Made by a program: the position numbers and the translations under genes. A model generated the notes under the pieces. It searched no databases. It saw only the letters and a list, made by a program, of their open reading frames with translations, and had not been told where the DNA came from. Below, in pieces: positions 27,833 through 37,180 of a DNA stretch of 64,000 nt. Each line of letters begins with the position of its first letter. Within the stretch, counting starts at the first letter, position 1. The DNA comes from Elusimicrobia bacterium GWA2_66_18 (GTDB lineage: Bacteria; Elusimicrobiota; Elusimicrobia; UBA1565; UBA9628): positions 1 to 64,000 of the forward strand of contig MGTX01000014.1 of NCBI GenBank assembly GCA_001799675.1, in the 5' to 3' direction.

Positions 27833-28311
27833 CGGGAAGGCTCCAGGGAGGGGACAGTCGAGGTGGAAGACAAGACGGGCGGGATCACGAGCAGGGGCAT
27901 CCGAGCCGGCGCGGTCGAAGCCATCACCTCTGGGGAGCCGGCGAGGCGGCACTCGTAGACAAGATGGATGAACGGCTCGATCTTGTAATGCTCGCCGCCA
28001 TGCTGGATGTTGACGGCCAGGTCGTCGCCCACGTAGGGCGCGTCGGCGTCCTGGCGGGCGTACTCGTCGACGACGCGCGGCTCCAGGTCCTTGCCGCAGT
28101 TCTTGCGCATGAGGCGGCGGGCGTGCCGCCGGCGGCCCTTTACGAACCAGGACCAGCCGTCGAGGGAGTAGCGCACGCTGCCTCCGCCGAGATCCACATA
28201 ACCCACTTCTTTGACCGGACCCTTGCGGGGACGGCGGCGCTCCACGCTCTCGGCCACGCAGGCCGAGAGCAGGACGGCGGCGGAGGCGGCGAGGAGGACG
28301 GCGCGTCTCAT
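27829..28311 (-). CDS. Small lipoprotein, unknown
   Basis: 160 aa from ATG 28311, overlapping the preceding stop by ATGA. A lipoprotein signal with lipobox LLSAC puts the mature N-terminal cysteine near residue 18. The mature part is basic (RRRPRKG, KGRRRHARRLMRK) with a single later cysteine pair that could form a disulfide, and ends in a Pro/Ser/Thr-rich tail. No family recognised. A true gene because it is flanked by 4-base overlaps on both sides. Confidence 0.75.
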   Translation of the reverse strand: MRRAVLLAASAAVLLSACVAESVERRRPRKGPVKEVGYVDLGGGSVRYSLDGWSWFVKGRRRHARRLMRKNCGKDLEPRVVDEYARQDADAPYVGDDLAVNIQHGGEHYKIEPFIHLVYECRLAGSPEVMASTAPARMPLLVIPPVLSSTSTVPSLEPSR

Positions 28312-29666
28312 GCGAGGGGTTGAAGCTCCCCGCCCGCCGCGGCCGGGCGCGCGGAGGCGACGCCGGCCAGGCGCTCGGCGCAACGCTTGCCGTCGAGGAG
28401 GGTTTCCTCCATGAAGGAATATTTCCAGCCCCCGTAGCGGCCGATGGATTGCGCTCCGAGCTTGGCTAGGTGGCGCAAGATCGCGTTCACGGCCGGGGTG
28501 CGGGCGAAATCATAGACGACATAACCGACCGGGATGGGCATCCAAGCCATGGTCGAGATCTCGTCGCGCTTCTTCAAGATCCCGGCCTCCCGCAGGCCGT
28601 CGAGGATCGAGACTTCGAGCTTCGCCGTGTCCACGCGCGCGCCGCCCGGCCGCGCGACCTCGACGTAGAGGGCGCTGTGGCCCGCGGGCGCCGCGGCGGA
28701 AGAGAAATTGCTGGAGAAGCCGACCCGGTAGAACGGGAACTTCTTCTCGGGGAAATAGACCCAGTGCCGGTCGCCTACGACCGGACGGGCGACGCCCAGG
28801 TTGAGGTTCCAGACGGCGTTCCAGCGCAGGCGCCCTCGGGCTTGCCGCACCGCGTCCGGCAGGGGACCCGCGAGGTCCAGGAATGTCGTCAGCGGGAGGG
28901 TGTTCACCAGGCGCTCGTAGCGGACTTCCCCGAGGCCCGCGACCTGCGCGACCTTCCACCGCAGGTCCACCGCCGTGACGCGAGCGCCGGTGCGGACCAC
29001 GCCGGGCTCCAGGCGGCGGGCCAAGGCGTCGGGCAGGGCTTGGATGCCGCCGCGGACCGGGTAGCGGAAGGAGGCGTTGTAACCGAAGCGCTTGTTCTGG
29101 TCGGCCAGCGCGCCGTAGAGGACCTCGGTGGCGGAGGGCTTGGGCACGAAGCGGCCCTGCCATTCGGTCGTCATCCGCGCCAGACTCGTCTGCCAGAGTT
29201 TCTCATTGTACGGCCGCATGAAATGACGAGTGATGCCGTCGCCGAAGGCGGCGCGGCACCAGGAGAGAAAATCACCTCGCTTCGACGGACCGCTCGGCCG
29301 GTGCACCGTCTCGAGGAAGCCGGCCACGCAGTCCACCACCACGCCGAGGGGAAGGCCCTTCGTATTGGCCTGGAACGGGTAGCGCGTCATGACCCCTTTG
29401 GAAAAAATCGCCGCCCGGCGCTCGTGGACGGCGAGATTCCCCTTAAGCAGGTCCAGGACGTATCCCTTGCCGTAGGGGTCGTGGAGATGGAGGAGGTGGC
29501 CCGTGTAGTCGAAGGTGAAGCCGTTCTTCGTCACGGAGCCGGCGACGCCGCCCACCGTCGGCTTCGCCTCCACGACCAGGCGCGAGCGCACTCCGAGCCC
29601 GAGCAGGTGGTGGGCCGTCGAGAGGCCGGCCAGGCCCGCGCCCAGGATGAGGACGTCGGTCTTCAT
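28308..29666 (-). CDS. FAD-dependent oxidoreductase, UDP-galactopyranose-mutase/amine-oxidase-like
   Basis: 452 aa from ATG 29666 (ATGA overlap). The Rossmann start VLILGAGLAGLSTAHHLLGLG binds FAD, followed by EAKPTVGGVAGS, FDYTGHLLHL and the PYNEKLWQ segment that I associate with NAD(P)-binding amine-oxidase-like proteins of sugar-nucleotide loci, including UDP-galactopyranose mutase relatives. It is in an operon with a WecA-like transferase and two glycosyltransferases, so a role in modifying a nucleotide sugar or lipid-linked sugar is likely. A protoporphyrinogen-oxidase-type function is the main alternative. Confidence 0.8.
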   Translation of the reverse strand: MKTDVLILGAGLAGLSTAHHLLGLGVRSRLVVEAKPTVGGVAGSVTKNGFTFDYTGHLLHLHDPYGKGYVLDLLKGNLAVHERRAAIFSKGVMTRYPFQANTKGLPLGVVVDCVAGFLETVHRPSGPSKRGDFLSWCRAAFGDGITRHFMRPYNEKLWQTSLARMTTEWQGRFVPKPSATEVLYGALADQNKRFGYNASFRYPVRGGIQALPDALARRLEPGVVRTGARVTAVDLRWKVAQVAGLGEVRYERLVNTLPLTTFLDLAGPLPDAVRQARGRLRWNAVWNLNLGVARPVVGDRHWVYFPEKKFPFYRVGFSSNFSSAAAPAGHSALYVEVARPGGARVDTAKLEVSILDGLREAGILKKRDEISTMAWMPIPVGYVVYDFARTPAVNAILRHLAKLGAQSIGRYGGWKYSFMEETLLDGKRCAERLAGVASARPAAAGGELQPLA

Positions 29667-30697
29667 CGCATGTCGATGAGCGCCATGCGGCGGCCCAGCC
29701 AGAAGACCACCGCGGCGACCAACGCGTACAGGGCGAGCGCGCCCTTGAGAGGATAGACCGTCGCGAGGAAAGCGCAGAACGAGAAAAAGGTGGCCGCCAG
29801 CGCGGCCATGAGCACGACATGGTCGCGCAGGAAGCCCAGGCGCTCCAGGCGCAGGGCGAAGTGATCGCGCGAGCCGAGGAAGGGCGAGCGCCCCTGGTTG
29901 AGGCGCAGGATGCTCACGAAGAAGGTGTCGAAGACGGGAACAAAGAGGATGAGCAGCGGGGCGAAGACGCCCACGTTGTTGACGTCGGAATAGCGCGCGC
30001 CCAGGGAGATGCCCGCCAGGAGGAAGCCGATGACGAGACTGCCCGAGTCGCCCATGAAGACCTTGTGGCGCCGGGAGAGATTCCAGGGCAAAAAGCCCAG
30101 GGCCGCGCCCGCCACGGCGGCCGAGGCGAAGTTCACATACAACTCCTCGGAAGGAAGGGACACGAGCAGGAACCCGCAGGCCGCAACCAGGGCCTGGCTG
30201 GCGGCCAGACCATCCATGATGTCTATGATGTTGAAGGCGTTGGTCACGCCCACGACCCAGACGATGGTGACGAAGCCGGCGACCCAAGGCGGGTGAATGA
30301 AGCGGATGCGCAAGCCGAAGCGCACCAGGAGCGCCGTCGCCAGGAACTGCACCAGGAACTTCGGCTTATACCCGAGACCCGAGGGACGATTGAGGTCGTC
30401 GGCGAGCCCGAGGAGGAAGGCCAGCGTGGCCCCCAGGACCAGGGCACGGAGATTGTAGAGAGTGCCCGAAGGGAAGTTCGTGGTCAAGCGCAGGAGCAGG
30501 ACCGCGCCCACGAAGCCGGCGTAGATGGCCACGCCGCCGAAGATGGGAGTGGGCGATTTGTGCGTCTTGACCTCGGAGCTCACCGTGTCGAGAAAGCCGA
30601 AGCGGATCGAGACCAGGCGCACGAGCGGCGTCAGGAAGAAGGTGATCGTGGCCGCCGCCGCGAAGCAGGCGGCGTAGAGACCGAAATCGGCCTTCAT
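29663..30697 (-). CDS. WecA-like polyprenyl-phosphate sugar-1-phosphate transferase
   Basis: 344 aa, about 10-11 membrane helices, from ATG 30697 (ATGA overlap). Family marks are the cytoplasmic motifs SPTPIFGGVAIY, LLGLADDLNRP (catalytic Asp pair), NAFNIIDIMDGLA and FMGDSGSLVIGF of the MraY/WecA/TagO family. It should transfer HexNAc-1-phosphate from UDP-HexNAc to undecaprenyl phosphate, starting a surface glycan. MraY is less likely because no peptidoglycan genes surround it. Confidence 0.92.
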   Translation of the reverse strand: MKADFGLYAACFAAAATITFFLTPLVRLVSIRFGFLDTVSSEVKTHKSPTPIFGGVAIYAGFVGAVLLLRLTTNFPSGTLYNLRALVLGATLAFLLGLADDLNRPSGLGYKPKFLVQFLATALLVRFGLRIRFIHPPWVAGFVTIVWVVGVTNAFNIIDIMDGLAASQALVAACGFLLVSLPSEELYVNFASAAVAGAALGFLPWNLSRRHKVFMGDSGSLVIGFLLAGISLGARYSDVNNVGVFAPLLILFVPVFDTFFVSILRLNQGRSPFLGSRDHFALRLERLGFLRDHVVLMAALAATFFSFCAFLATVYPLKGALALYALVAAVVFWLGRRMALIDMR

Positions 30698-32616
30698 CGC
30701 GCGGACTCCAGGGAGGCGACCAGACAGGCCGGGCCGCGGAACTCCGTCTTCAGGAGCGACTCCAGGCCCAGCCAATTGGCCCGGCCGCGCTCGGTGAGTG
30801 CGCCGAGGCCTGATCCCAGGCGGCGGGCTTCGCGCGGCACGAAGAGCAGGCGCGTGTAGCCGTCGCGGCGCAGGGCGCGGGCCAGATCCTCGGCGGAAGA
30901 GGCCTCGTCGGCGCGTCGCAGGTACGGGTTCGGGGCGTGCACGGTGCTGGTCCGGTGCGGCAGGGGCAGGTAATAGCCGCGCTGCTCCCCCACGACGAGG
31001 ACTTTATCATTTTGCCCGAGACGCTCCCGGGCGTACGTCGCGCACGGATAGTAGTCGAGGCGCTTGGCAAGGAAGGCCTCCCGGTCCTCCAAGGCCAGAA
31101 GGACGGACCCGGAGCCGAAGACCCCGTGCACGAACAGGGCGAGGAAGAGATGCGAGACGATCAGGACCCCCGCCGCGGCCGCGGCCAGGCCGCGGAAGAG
31201 CGGCGAGGTCCTCGAGCGCTGGTCCGCGACTCCCGCCGCGCCAAGCAGCGCCATGGCGGGCGCCAGCGCCGTCAGGAAGCGCAGGACCACGCCCGTAGCG
31301 AACCAGCCCGTGAAGTAAAGGAGCGTGAAGAGAGCCAGGCCCCGCGGGCCCCTCTTCTTCCACGCTGCCCACAGGCCGAGGGGCCACAACCAGAGGGTCA
31401 GGTCCCAGCCGATGTCGCCCAGCACGTCCATTCCCCCTCCAAAGCGCAGGGGATTGCGAAAAAGCAGGACGGGCAGCGACGCCAGGTCCCGGAGCAAGCC
31501 GTGGGCGTGGCCGTATTCGGTCAGGACCGAGAAATAACCGGAGGCCAAGTCCGCGGTCCAACCGACGGCCGTGGCCGGGAAAAATTGATAAAGAAACGGG
31601 AAGACGGGATTGCCCACCAGCATCCAATTCTTAACCAACCACGGAGCGAACAGTCCGACGGCGACGGAAGAGAAGAGAAGCGATTCACGCAGGCGACGGC
31701 GGTACAGCAGTCTCAAGACGATGATCAGAGCGGTCAGGCCGGCATAATATTTCGTGCCCAAAGCCAAGCCCGTGAATAATGCCGACAGGGCGAGAAGTCC
31801 CTTCTTCTCGCCGACATCGGAGATCTCGAAGGCGAGGATCGCGGCGGTGCTCCACAGCATCACCAGCGGCTCGACGTAAGTGGTCGATGACATGACCAGC
31901 ACGGCGGAATGCGTCCCCACCAAGACCGCCGCCCAAGGGGCGGCGGGGGTCAGACGGCGGCCGAAGCTCAGCAGCCAGACGACGGTCAGCGCCGCGGCCA
32001 GCCAGACGTACATCTGCGCCAGGAGGTCCGAGCCGAGGGCCAAGGCCAGGGTGAAGAGCATCTCGCCGTTCTGCGGGAAGTGGGAATAGACCAGGCCTTC
32101 CGGAGCGTGCAGGCGGCCGACGCGGAGATACTCTTGGGGGAGCTTGAGATGATAGACGAGAGAGTCATACTGATGAGGCGGCACGAGGCAGGCCCAGAGC
32201 GCGGCCAACAGGGGCAAGCCGATCAAGAGGCACAACCACGGCCTCTCGACGGCGCGGCGAAGACCCGAGGACATCGAGTCCAGCATCGGACGGACTTCAG
32301 GCCAAGCGACGAGCCAGAAAAGACCCAGCAGGGCCGAGCACGCCCAAGGTTTGAAGAGACCGAAACAACCGAGGCAAAAGACGGAGAGGGCGATTAATCC
32401 GAGGCCGAGCGTGACGCCAGCGACGGTCTTCTCCTCTTCAGCGAGAGCGTCGGTCAGGAGAGCGACCAGGCGCCGGCCCGCGCCGGCCGCGGCCGCGGCC
32501 GAGAGGATGAGCAGGAGCAGGGGGAGGATTCCGGGCCGCAAGGCGGGGAGCAATCCATCCGCGGCGACCGCCGCGGCGAGCGCGACCGTCAGCGCGGCGA
32601 GGATGGGTCCGCTCAT
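30694..32616 (-). CDS. Polytopic membrane glycosyltransferase (GT39/PMT-like)
   Basis: 640 aa from ATG 32616, sharing one base with the preceding stop (TGATG). About a dozen hydrophobic helices are preceded by a large loop holding PPHQYDSLVYHLKLPQEYL, a feature of GT-C type glycosyltransferases whose acidic loop residue acts in catalysis. A soluble C-terminal region (from about residue 520) contains DYYPCATYARERLG. It probably uses a polyprenyl-phosphate sugar made by the GT2 enzyme upstream. Acceptor unknown. Confidence 0.8.
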   Translation of the reverse strand: MSGPILAALTVALAAAVAADGLLPALRPGILPLLLLILSAAAAAGAGRRLVALLTDALAEEEKTVAGVTLGLGLIALSVFCLGCFGLFKPWACSALLGLFWLVAWPEVRPMLDSMSSGLRRAVERPWLCLLIGLPLLAALWACLVPPHQYDSLVYHLKLPQEYLRVGRLHAPEGLVYSHFPQNGEMLFTLALALGSDLLAQMYVWLAAALTVVWLLSFGRRLTPAAPWAAVLVGTHSAVLVMSSTTYVEPLVMLWSTAAILAFEISDVGEKKGLLALSALFTGLALGTKYYAGLTALIIVLRLLYRRRLRESLLFSSVAVGLFAPWLVKNWMLVGNPVFPFLYQFFPATAVGWTADLASGYFSVLTEYGHAHGLLRDLASLPVLLFRNPLRFGGGMDVLGDIGWDLTLWLWPLGLWAAWKKRGPRGLALFTLLYFTGWFATGVVLRFLTALAPAMALLGAAGVADQRSRTSPLFRGLAAAAAGVLIVSHLFLALFVHGVFGSGSVLLALEDREAFLAKRLDYYPCATYARERLGQNDKVLVVGEQRGYYLPLPHRTSTVHAPNPYLRRADEASSAEDLARALRRDGYTRLLFVPREARRLGSGLGALTERGRANWLGLESLLKTEFRGPACLVASLESAR

Positions 32617-33365
32617 CACGGCTGTTTGGGCTCGAAGAGCTCGAAGCGCGCCAGCCCCAGGCGCTGGAGCACGGAGAGGGCCAGGCAGTAGAGGGCCGAC
32701 AGCCCGTACACGCAGGAACGGCGGAAGTTGATGGAGGAAGCCTCGGCGAAGTAGCGCGCGGCCACGGGGACGTCGCCCAGGCGCTGCTTGAGCAGGGCGG
32801 CCTGGATGAGGAACTGCTGGTCGAAGACGAAGTCGTCGGAGTTCTTCTCCCAGGGGACGGTCTCCAGGCACTTGCGCGAGTAGGCGCGCAGGCCGGAGTG
32901 CCACTCGCCCAGGTTCTGGCCGGTGACCGCGTTCTCGAACATGGTCAGCAGGCGGTTGAAGAGGTACTTGTAGACCGGCATCCCGCCGCCCAGCGCCTCC
33001 CAGCGGGTGCGGATGCGGTTGCCGCAGACCATGTCGCAGATGTCGTGGGTGATGAGGTCCGCCATGATGGGCACCAGGCGCGCGTCGTACTGATAGTCCG
33101 GGTGGACCATCACGACCACGTCTGCCCCGCGCTTCAAGGCTTCCCGATAGCAGGTCTTCTGGTTGCCGCCGTAGCCCTGGTTCGTCTGGTGCTCGATGAC
33201 GGTCAGGCCCAGCTTCCGGGCCAGCGCCACGGTCGCGTCGCGCGAACGGTCGTCGACGAGGATCACCTCGTCGACGGACCCCGGCGGGATGTCCTTGATG
33301 GTGCGCTCGAGGGTCTTCTCCGCGTTGTAGGCCGGCATGACGACGATGACTTTGGGCTTGGGCAT
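32616..33365 (-). CDS. GT2 glycosyltransferase, polyprenyl-phosphate sugar synthase-like
   Basis: 249 aa from ATG 33365; the longer ORF start lies in the preceding gene. The GT-A fold begins [17 protein letters not shown], followed by [13 protein letters not shown] and [31 protein letters not shown], as in DPM1-like enzymes that load a sugar onto a polyprenyl phosphate. First gene of the eight-gene operon to queE. A TATAAT ends ten bases before the ATG, so the mRNA would have only about 3 leader bases. Confidence 0.88.
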   Translation of the reverse strand: MPKPKVIVVMPAYNAEKTLERTIKDIPPGSVDEVILVDDRSRDATVALARKLGLTVIEHQTNQGYGGNQKTCYREALKRGADVVVMVHPDYQYDARLVPIMADLITHDICDMVCGNRIRTRWEALGGGMPVYKYLFNRLLTMFENAVTGQNLGEWHSGLRAYSRKCLETVPWEKNSDDFVFDQQFLIQAALLKQRLGDVPVAARYFAEASSINFRRSCVYGLSALYCLALSVLQRLGLARFELFEPKQP

Positions 33366-33374
33366 GAGAGAAGG

Positions 33375-33380
33375 ATTATA
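33375..33380 (-). promoter_or_regulatory. -10 box of the glycan-queuosine operon
   Basis: TATAAT on the minus strand (33380 to 33375) puts +1 at about 33368, three bases before the ATG at 33365. No Shine-Dalgarno is present, consistent with a near-leaderless transcript. Confidence 0.5.
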
Positions 33381-33399
33381 GGATATCCCTCCCCCAGCG

Positions 33400-34101
33400 T
33401 TATCGGAGACGGCAGTCGAATTCGATGCTCCTGACGCCATCCACCAACGAGTCAAGAGTCACCTTGAAGTCCACTCCCTTAACGGCATTGACGCGTATCT
33501 GTGTAGACCGCACATAAATACCGTCGTATGGAGAGCTTCCTATCCGTTCGCCGGCAGGGACATCCTCCTTGGATTTTTTGACCTGGCTGATGGTAAGGGT
33601 GAATCCTTCAAAATTCCCGGCCTGAATTTCGCGTCGGTAATAGGGATTCACGTAAACATCAACCACTGGTAGAATCTTAGCATCATCGGCGTTGCCTGTT
33701 AAGCTGACGCCTCGCCCACTGCTCCCGGTCTTATTCTGCTCGACCCGGTCAAACTGAGCCAAGTCCACCGAAAAGTTCGGGAAAAAACCGCCGTCGAAGG
33801 AAACGCCGGCATCCAGATCCTTGCTCGTCGGAGCCATCCAGTAAAATATGCCGGCCGAGTTTCTCTCCTTTCTATAGTCAACACTGTACAAGGGATAACA
33901 TTGCAATGATGCGGCTTTTTCAGCGGCTGCCTTGTCGGCTGCGGCGTGCTCGACCTGGGACGCTGCGATTTTTGCCTTGGCATCATTAACTTCCGTTGTT
34001 ATTTCTTCACCCACCTGTCGCGCTTGATCTTCAAAGGCGCCTGCATAGGCTCGCCCGCCAGCCAAGCACAAAAGCCCCACGATCACACTGATCTTTTTCA
34101 T
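33400..34101 (-). CDS. Exported protein of unknown function
   Basis: 233 aa from ATG 34101, preceded by AAGGAG; the ORF-track start is seven residues earlier and lacks a ribosome site. A signal peptide (about 1-20, ending AYA) is followed by a short Ala/Lys-rich helix (residues 30-60, likely coiled coil) and then a beta-rich domain with two cysteines far apart (QCYPLY, FDCRLR) that could be bonded. Base composition looks less GC-rich than neighbours. No family recognised. A TTAAAAT box near 34160 may be its promoter. Confidence 0.7.
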   Translation of the reverse strand: MKKISVIVGLLCLAGGRAYAGAFEDQARQVGEEITTEVNDAKAKIAASQVEHAAADKAAAEKAASLQCYPLYSVDYRKERNSAGIFYWMAPTSKDLDAGVSFDGGFFPNFSVDLAQFDRVEQNKTGSSGRGVSLTGNADDAKILPVVDVYVNPYYRREIQAGNFEGFTLTISQVKKSKEDVPAGERIGSSPYDGIYVRSTQIRVNAVKGVDFKVTLDSLVDGVRSIEFDCRLR

Positions 34102-34289
34102 GCCTTCATCTCCTTGCGTCATTCGATAGACATATCACGCCGACGCCATTCATTTTAAGCGAATTCAGATTTTTTCACATAGGCCGACTGGGTGCGATAT
34201 GAAGGATCAGAAGACCCGGAATGTCTGGGCCCCCGAGCAGAGGGCGAGGGCGGCGGCAGCGTATCGTCGGAGCCTTTGATTGCAGTCCG

Positions 34290-36116
34290 TCAGCCGGGGG
34301 TCCTATCGGCATCATCCAGGCCCCACGGGGGCGTTTTCCCGACGACCTCGCGGATGTGCGCCATGGCGGGAAACGATGAAGGCTCATGGCCCGTCGCCAG
34401 CCGAATTTCCTTGAAGCCGCGGCGGGCGATCTCCCGGGCCGCGTCCTCGCCCTTGACCCCGTCGGCGAGGCTTGAGTCGATGTAGACGGGCGTATCCGCG
34501 GGGATGGAGCCCGCGTCCAGATCCGCCAGGAAGGCCGCCGCGTCCGCGTACGTCTGGAGGGTTTTCCCCGCCCGCTTGGCCGCCATGTTCCAGGTCATCC
34601 TTGCCAGCGCGTCGTCGTCGATGAGCGCCGCGTCGAGCCGCGCGCTGCGCCCGTCCGGCCCAGGCTCGCCCGCGCCGGCCGCCGGCCGGACCCGAATGGG
34701 AACGAAGCCCGCCAGGCCCTTGGGAATCATGCGGGCTTGGAGCCGCAGGCATTCCGCGAGGATCGCATCCTCCTCAAAACGGCTCGTGACCAGGATCGCC
34801 CGCTCGCCGAGGCCCAGCTCCGCGATCAGCGACAGGCCGGTGTCCTGGTGGCCCAACAGCTCATAGTCCATCAAGTAAACGGTGCCCCGCGCCCGCGCCG
34901 CGTCGGCCTTCACCCAGCCGCGCAGCTCGGCGGGCGTCGAGAAGTGCAGGACCTCAAGAGCCTGTCCCGTCGGTCGCAAGGAGTCGAAGCGCCCCTGCCA
35001 GACCTGGTGGATGCTCGTGTCGTCGTCGAGCACGACCACGGGCCGCCGAGGGTCAAGTTCCAGAACGCAGACGAACCACTCCGGCGGGCGGGCCTGGGGA
35101 AGGTTCAGGATCGCGGTCGTTCCCCGGCCCGTTTCGGACTGAAGCTCCAGTGATCCGCCCCAGGACTCGGCGGACGCGCGGGCGTGGTAGAGGCCGAGGC
35201 CCAAGCCGCCGGCCTTGCCGTGGGTCTCGCCCCGCGCCCCGAGCTTGGCCAGAATCTCGGGCGGGATGCCTTTCCCGGTGTCCTGGACCTCAAGCCGGAG
35301 CCGATCCGCCTGCGCGACCAGGCGCACCGTGACCGTGCCCTCATCGCCCAGGGCTTCCACGGCGTTGTTGACCAGGTTCGATATGAGCCGCTTGAACTCG
35401 ACGGCCTGGACCATGGCGAACAGGCCGTAGGAAGCGGCGTCGACGCGGTTCTCGATCTCGACGCCTATCCTGGAGCGGAACTGTAGGCGCTTTTCGGTGA
35501 CGACGGAGTCGAGCAGGCTCGACAGCAGGAATACCTCGGGCGGCGCGCCGGGCCGCTCCGAGGCCGCGCCTTTAGACAGCACCTTGCCGATGAAGTCCAC
35601 GCGCAAACCGACCTCGATGAGTCGGGTCCGAGCCCGATTCGGCAGCGTCAGGAACTTGAATGGCTTCGGCTCAGGGTTCGGGGGAATGATGGGCGTCGTC
35701 ATCGATCTGGCCCTTCCTGTCACGAGATCGGCATACTTGGGACAGAATGAGTAGAGGTTCGGGATTAAATTCGGATCCTCGTTCGTCGAGCGGATGAAAC
35801 GCCCCTTGGCGTCGATGATGAATAGGTGTGTAACTCCGAGTTCATCGCGCAGCCCTTTTAAGCGACCTGTCGGCAGTGGACCGTGCTGGTCGTCATCAAG
35901 GACAACCGCCCGGCCTACTCCGTAGAGCAACGTCTCAGCGTTAGACTCCAATTGATTCAGAGTGTGGCCGAGGGAATCTGCGAACAGCGAGCATTTTGCG
36001 ACGTAGGTCAACCGCGCTTGAGTCTTCATGTAGGCGCGGGCGGCCAGCGTGACACCGAGACCTAGTGATGCGGCGATGAGAAAGGCGAAAAGGAAGAGCT
36101 TATCGGCGAATCGCAA
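34290..36116 (-). CDS. Hybrid sensor kinase lacking an H-box, with two receiver domains
   Basis: 608 aa, TTG start 5 bases after the upstream stop. Order: one membrane helix (8-30), periplasmic-type sensor (about 40-180, ending RTRLIEVGLRVDFIGKVLSKG), then directly a kinase fragment (FLLSSLLDSVVTEKR, about 197) and the HATPase domain with N-box LISNLVNNAVEAL (~245), DTGKGIP (~279) and GLGLGLY (~304). Two receiver domains follow (VVVLDDDTSIH with Asp near 417; ALIDDDALARM). The second membrane helix, HAMP and phospho-accepting histidine region expected between sensor and HATPase are missing. This looks like an in-frame deletion, so the enzyme is probably not a normal kinase, and the topology of its output domains is unclear. 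Confidence 0.78.
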   Translation of the reverse strand: MRFADKLFLFAFLIAASLGLGVTLAARAYMKTQARLTYVAKCSLFADSLGHTLNQLESNAETLLYGVGRAVVLDDDQHGPLPTGRLKGLRDELGVTHLFIIDAKGRFIRSTNEDPNLIPNLYSFCPKYADLVTGRARSMTTPIIPPNPEPKPFKFLTLPNRARTRLIEVGLRVDFIGKVLSKGAASERPGAPPEVFLLSSLLDSVVTEKRLQFRSRIGVEIENRVDAASYGLFAMVQAVEFKRLISNLVNNAVEALGDEGTVTVRLVAQADRLRLEVQDTGKGIPPEILAKLGARGETHGKAGGLGLGLYHARASAESWGGSLELQSETGRGTTAILNLPQARPPEWFVCVLELDPRRPVVVLDDDTSIHQVWQGRFDSLRPTGQALEVLHFSTPAELRGWVKADAARARGTVYLMDYELLGHQDTGLSLIAELGLGERAILVTSRFEEDAILAECLRLQARMIPKGLAGFVPIRVRPAAGAGEPGPDGRSARLDAALIDDDALARMTWNMAAKRAGKTLQTYADAAAFLADLDAGSIPADTPVYIDSSLADGVKGEDAAREIARRGFKEIRLATGHEPSSFPAMAHIREVVGKTPPWGLDDADRTPG

Positions 36117-36121
36117 GAGAA

Positions 36122-37159
36122 CTACTCACTGCGCGTGAAGCGTTCGATGTCGGCCGTAAGCTTCGGGTAACGCGCCGTCAGAGCTTTTCGAGCGCCAAGT
36201 TCAAAGTCGCTGAATTCAAAGCCCGGCGCCATGGTGGTCCCCAGCAACGCCCAAGAGCCCCGGCCTTGCAGCCGTGTGCCTTGCCAAACGCCCGCCTGGA
36301 CGAGCACCTGAGGCTCGTGGCCGCTCAAGACATCAGGACCAAGAAGGACTTTCTTCACCGTTCCATCCTCGGAAATCTGAAGCATCTCGACCGGATCTCC
36401 GGCATAGAAGTGAAATAGCTCATCGGTTTTCAGCCGATGCAAGGCCGAGAACTCATCAGGGCCCACGAGGTAAAATATCGCGGTACCCACGCTGCGGCGA
36501 CCTTCGGCATCGATGCCGACCGACTTAGCATCGACGGTCGCACCGCTACGGTAAGTCTCCCGGTAGTAGCCGCCCTCCCCTGGCAGGGGGAGAAGCCCCA
36601 GCTTCTTGATGATGTCTTCCTTGGTGTCCATTCGGCCTCTCTTGCCTGGAATCTTTCGCCAGAGCATCTTTGGATTCAGAATCGTCGTCATAACCCGCCT
36701 GATGATGGACGGAGATCGGGAATCGACGGGCCATGAATCGACTGCGGACGAACGCGATGTGGTACCGTCAAATCGCTGATCCTCGGACATCTTGTCCGTC
36801 TTGCCATCTCTGTCGACGCCGTCGAGAATGGATGATCGAGACGCGGTCGGGACAGGAATCGCGGATGGATCCTGCGGCTCTGGATACGTCGAGGCTATAG
36901 CGAACTTAGCCTGGATCTCAGATGCAGGCAATGAGGCAAGCTGAGCGGTCAGGCCTGGAACGGGAGCCGCGAGAATGGTTCCAACGGCTGAGGGAAGAGC
37001 CAACGATAACTCGGAGAGCATGGGCGCAACGCCGATAGTTGCGGTTTCGGGGAAATAGGTGATGCTCGGGATGACCGAGACTCGCGCAGACCCGGACGCC
37101 CCTGCCTGCGCCGCAGCTGTTACGAGCAGGGACGCAAGACTCAACTCGTGGAAGCGCAT
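36122..37159 (-). CDS. DUF985 cupin with exported N-terminal extension
   Basis: 345 aa from ATG 37159. Residues about 185-340 are a DUF985/cupin-5 domain: IIKKLGLLPLPGEGGYYRET, then FYLVGPDEFSALHRLKTDELFHFYAGDPVEML and WALLGTTMAPGFEF. The family is usually ~150-170 aa, cytoplasmic and uncharacterised. Here it carries a signal peptide and about 160 extra residues rich in Pro/Ala/Ser (SITYFPETATIGVAP). A TAAGCT box on the minus strand ends such that +1 falls on the start codon. It is cotranscribed with the sensor protein downstream (5-base gap). Confidence 0.82.
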   Translation of the reverse strand: MRFHELSLASLLVTAAAQAGASGSARVSVIPSITYFPETATIGVAPMLSELSLALPSAVGTILAAPVPGLTAQLASLPASEIQAKFAIASTYPEPQDPSAIPVPTASRSSILDGVDRDGKTDKMSEDQRFDGTTSRSSAVDSWPVDSRSPSIIRRVMTTILNPKMLWRKIPGKRGRMDTKEDIIKKLGLLPLPGEGGYYRETYRSGATVDAKSVGIDAEGRRSVGTAIFYLVGPDEFSALHRLKTDELFHFYAGDPVEMLQISEDGTVKKVLLGPDVLSGHEPQVLVQAGVWQGTRLQGRGSWALLGTTMAPGFEFSDFELGARKALTARYPKLTADIERFTRSE

Positions 37160-37180
37160 GAGAAAGCTTAATCGAAACAA

